Under the pieces are notes generated by a model, which worked only from the letters and a program-made list of their open reading frames with translations, ran no database searches and was not told where the DNA came from. A program made the translations under genes and the position numbers. 64,000 nt of DNA, taken from the NCBI RefSeq assembly GCF_039872765.1, contig NZ_JBDPZC010000006.1:248001-312000 (forward strand). The letters are read 5' to 3'. This document shows positions 63,025-64,000 of this stretch, piece by piece (the stretch's first letter is position 1; each line of letters opens with the position of its first letter). The DNA is from Roseateles_B flavus (GTDB lineage: Bacteria; Pseudomonadota; Gammaproteobacteria; Burkholderiales; Burkholderiaceae_C).

Positions 63025-63591
63025 ATGGCTGACCTGATCTTCGACGACATCACGCCTCACCTCAGTCTGCCGCTGCCCCATCCGTCCAACGACCTGGGCA
63101 TCGACGCTCTGCGCCTGCGCGACGCGCTGAGCGCCATCGACAGCAAGGTCGCTGCGCTGGACACGCTGCTGCAATCCAACGATGTGGACCTGGACCAGTG
63201 GCAGGAGCTGGTCAACGCGATCAAGTCCAACGCCAGCGACGCCGTGGCCCTGCTGGCCACCAAGGCGGGCCGCGACGAGCTGGCCGCCGTGGTGGCCGAC
63301 AAGGCGAGCCGTGCCGAGCTGGGCGCCGTCAACACCACGCTGACGAACGGCCTGGCCGGCGTGGCGCGCAGCACGGCCCGGGCATCCCTCATCGGCATCA
63401 CCTACGACGCCCAGGGGCGCCCCCAGCGCGTCGACGAGACCGTGGCGGGCCTCCCTCGGCAGACCACGCTCACCTACAACAGCGACGGGACCGTGGCCAC
63501 CGTCGTGAGCACCTTCGCGGGAGTCACCCGCACCGAGACCTACAGCTACGCCGGCGGCCGAGTGACCGGCATGAATGCAACCGAGATCTGA
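63025..63591 (+). CDS. Tail-associated protein with coiled coil and YD-like C-terminus
   Basis: The 188-residue protein has a short N-terminal cap, a coiled-coil region (about 30-115) likely to trimerise, and a C-terminal part with three Tyr-Asp-like units: TYDAQGRP, TYNSDGTV and SYAGGRV. The last part resembles the YD repeats of RHS proteins. It probably connects or decorates the distal tail. Confidence 0.72.
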   Translation: MADLIFDDITPHLSLPLPHPSNDLGIDALRLRDALSAIDSKVAALDTLLQSNDVDLDQWQELVNAIKSNASDAVALLATKAGRDELAAVVADKASRAELGAVNTTLTNGLAGVARSTARASLIGITYDAQGRPQRVDETVAGLPRQTTLTYNSDGTVATVVSTFAGVTRTETYSYAGGRVTGMNATEI

Positions 63592-63592
63592 C

Positions 63593-64000
63593 ATGAGTGG
63601 CTTCGATCCCCTTACCCATGCCGCGGCCCGCGAGGCCCGGCCCCCGGCCGGCGCGCTGATGCCCGCGCTGCAGGTCGATCCGTCCATCCTGCCCCCCGGC
63701 TGGTGCCAGCTCGATGGCTCGCTGGTGTCGCGCGAGGTCTATCCGGACGCAGCCAAGATCGTGGGCGACGTCCGCTTCTTCAACAGCGCGCCGATCGAGG
63801 CGACCACGGACCTGACCATGCGCGCGGGCGTGCAGAGCGTCTCACAGATGAAGTACCTGGCCTTCGGCAGCACCTTCATCGCAGCCGGTCTCAGCTTCGC
63901 AACGGGCGTCACGGACATCACGTCCTATCGGCTGTGGCGTTCGGCGGACGCTGGTGCGACCTGGCAGGCCATCGACCTGCCGGCGCTGCCCTCCGCGGCC
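63593..64000 (+). CDS. Phage tail/receptor-binding protein, truncated by window end
   Basis: The ATG at 63593 starts a frame that is open to the end of the window (136 codons). PSILPPGWCQLDGSLVSREV resembles the start of tail-collar domains, and SYRLWRSADAGATWQAIDLP contains an Asp-box (SxDxGxTW) of sialidase-type beta propellers. It is therefore probably a receptor-binding or depolymerising tail protein; its main domain is not visible. Confidence 0.75.
   Translation, partial: MSGFDPLTHAAAREARPPAGALMPALQVDPSILPPGWCQLDGSLVSREVYPDAAKIVGDVRFFNSAPIEATTDLTMRAGVQSVSQMKYLAFGSTFIAAGLSFATGVTDITSYRLWRSADAGATWQAIDLPALPSAA

Overview
This 64 kb window reads as chromosomal DNA of a high-GC betaproteobacterium of the order Burkholderiales, probably near the Rubrivivax/Roseateles/Comamonadaceae group. 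The grounds are the very GC-rich codon use, the queG, tsaE, amiC, mutL and miaA neighbourhood, a MutL carrying an endonuclease motif, an edd-eda Entner-Doudoroff operon and CTGT-N8-ACAG LexA boxes. The lineage is inferred from gene content; no rRNA or tRNA gene was found to confirm it.

Layout: 1-3.8 kb is the 5' part of a secreted RHS/YD-repeat gene on the minus strand. 4-41 kb is mostly core genome: queG; tsaE and amiC; a prolyl oligopeptidase and a tricorn-like protease; a DedA protein; mutL, an rRNA pseudouridine synthase with a long Arg/Gly-rich N-terminus, and miaA; a diguanylate cyclase; a CoA-transferase/hydrolase; an SPFH gene paired with a ribbon-helix-helix gene; a MarR-controlled tripartite efflux operon; an ABC exporter; a mechanosensitive channel; thyA-folA; a DUF4337 protein; a chemoreceptor; xth; a thioesterase; edd-eda; and a pirin.

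41-47 kb is accessory DNA. At 41083 the unmistakable 5' end of mutS starts and breaks off after 27 codons, and the rest of mutS is not in the window. Two strong LexA boxes flank this point, one ahead of a 59-residue membrane peptide and one ahead of an unrecognised ORF. Next comes a compact RiPP-like cassette: a 55-residue precursor with a double-glycine leader, a perfect 13-bp stem-loop, an HExxH-type putative peptide-modifying enzyme and a translationally coupled GNAT acetyltransferase. About 1.3 kb with no convincing gene but many GGTAAY motifs follows, then an orphan membrane protein and a low-GC two-gene cargo operon (a zinc-ribbon membrane protein and a cysteine-rich secreted protein).

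47-64 kb is the late region of a P2-like (Peduovirus-type) prophage in canonical order: portal and terminase ATPase leftwards; scaffold/protease, capsid, small terminase, head completion, tail X, holins, endolysin, nested spanins, a DksA-like zinc finger, R, S, V, W, J and I rightwards. It ends in a non-P2 distal tail module led by a 1037-residue DUF4815 protein, and the window stops inside the next gene. Two identical-format dyads (GTTGTG-N11-CACAAC) lie ahead of the P/O and V operons and look like Ogr-type late activator sites. No integrase, repressor or replication gene is visible to the left of the portal gene, so either the element is incomplete or its early module lies beyond 64 kb.

The two observations most worth following up are the HExxH/double-glycine peptide cassette and the apparent insertion into the 5' end of mutS.
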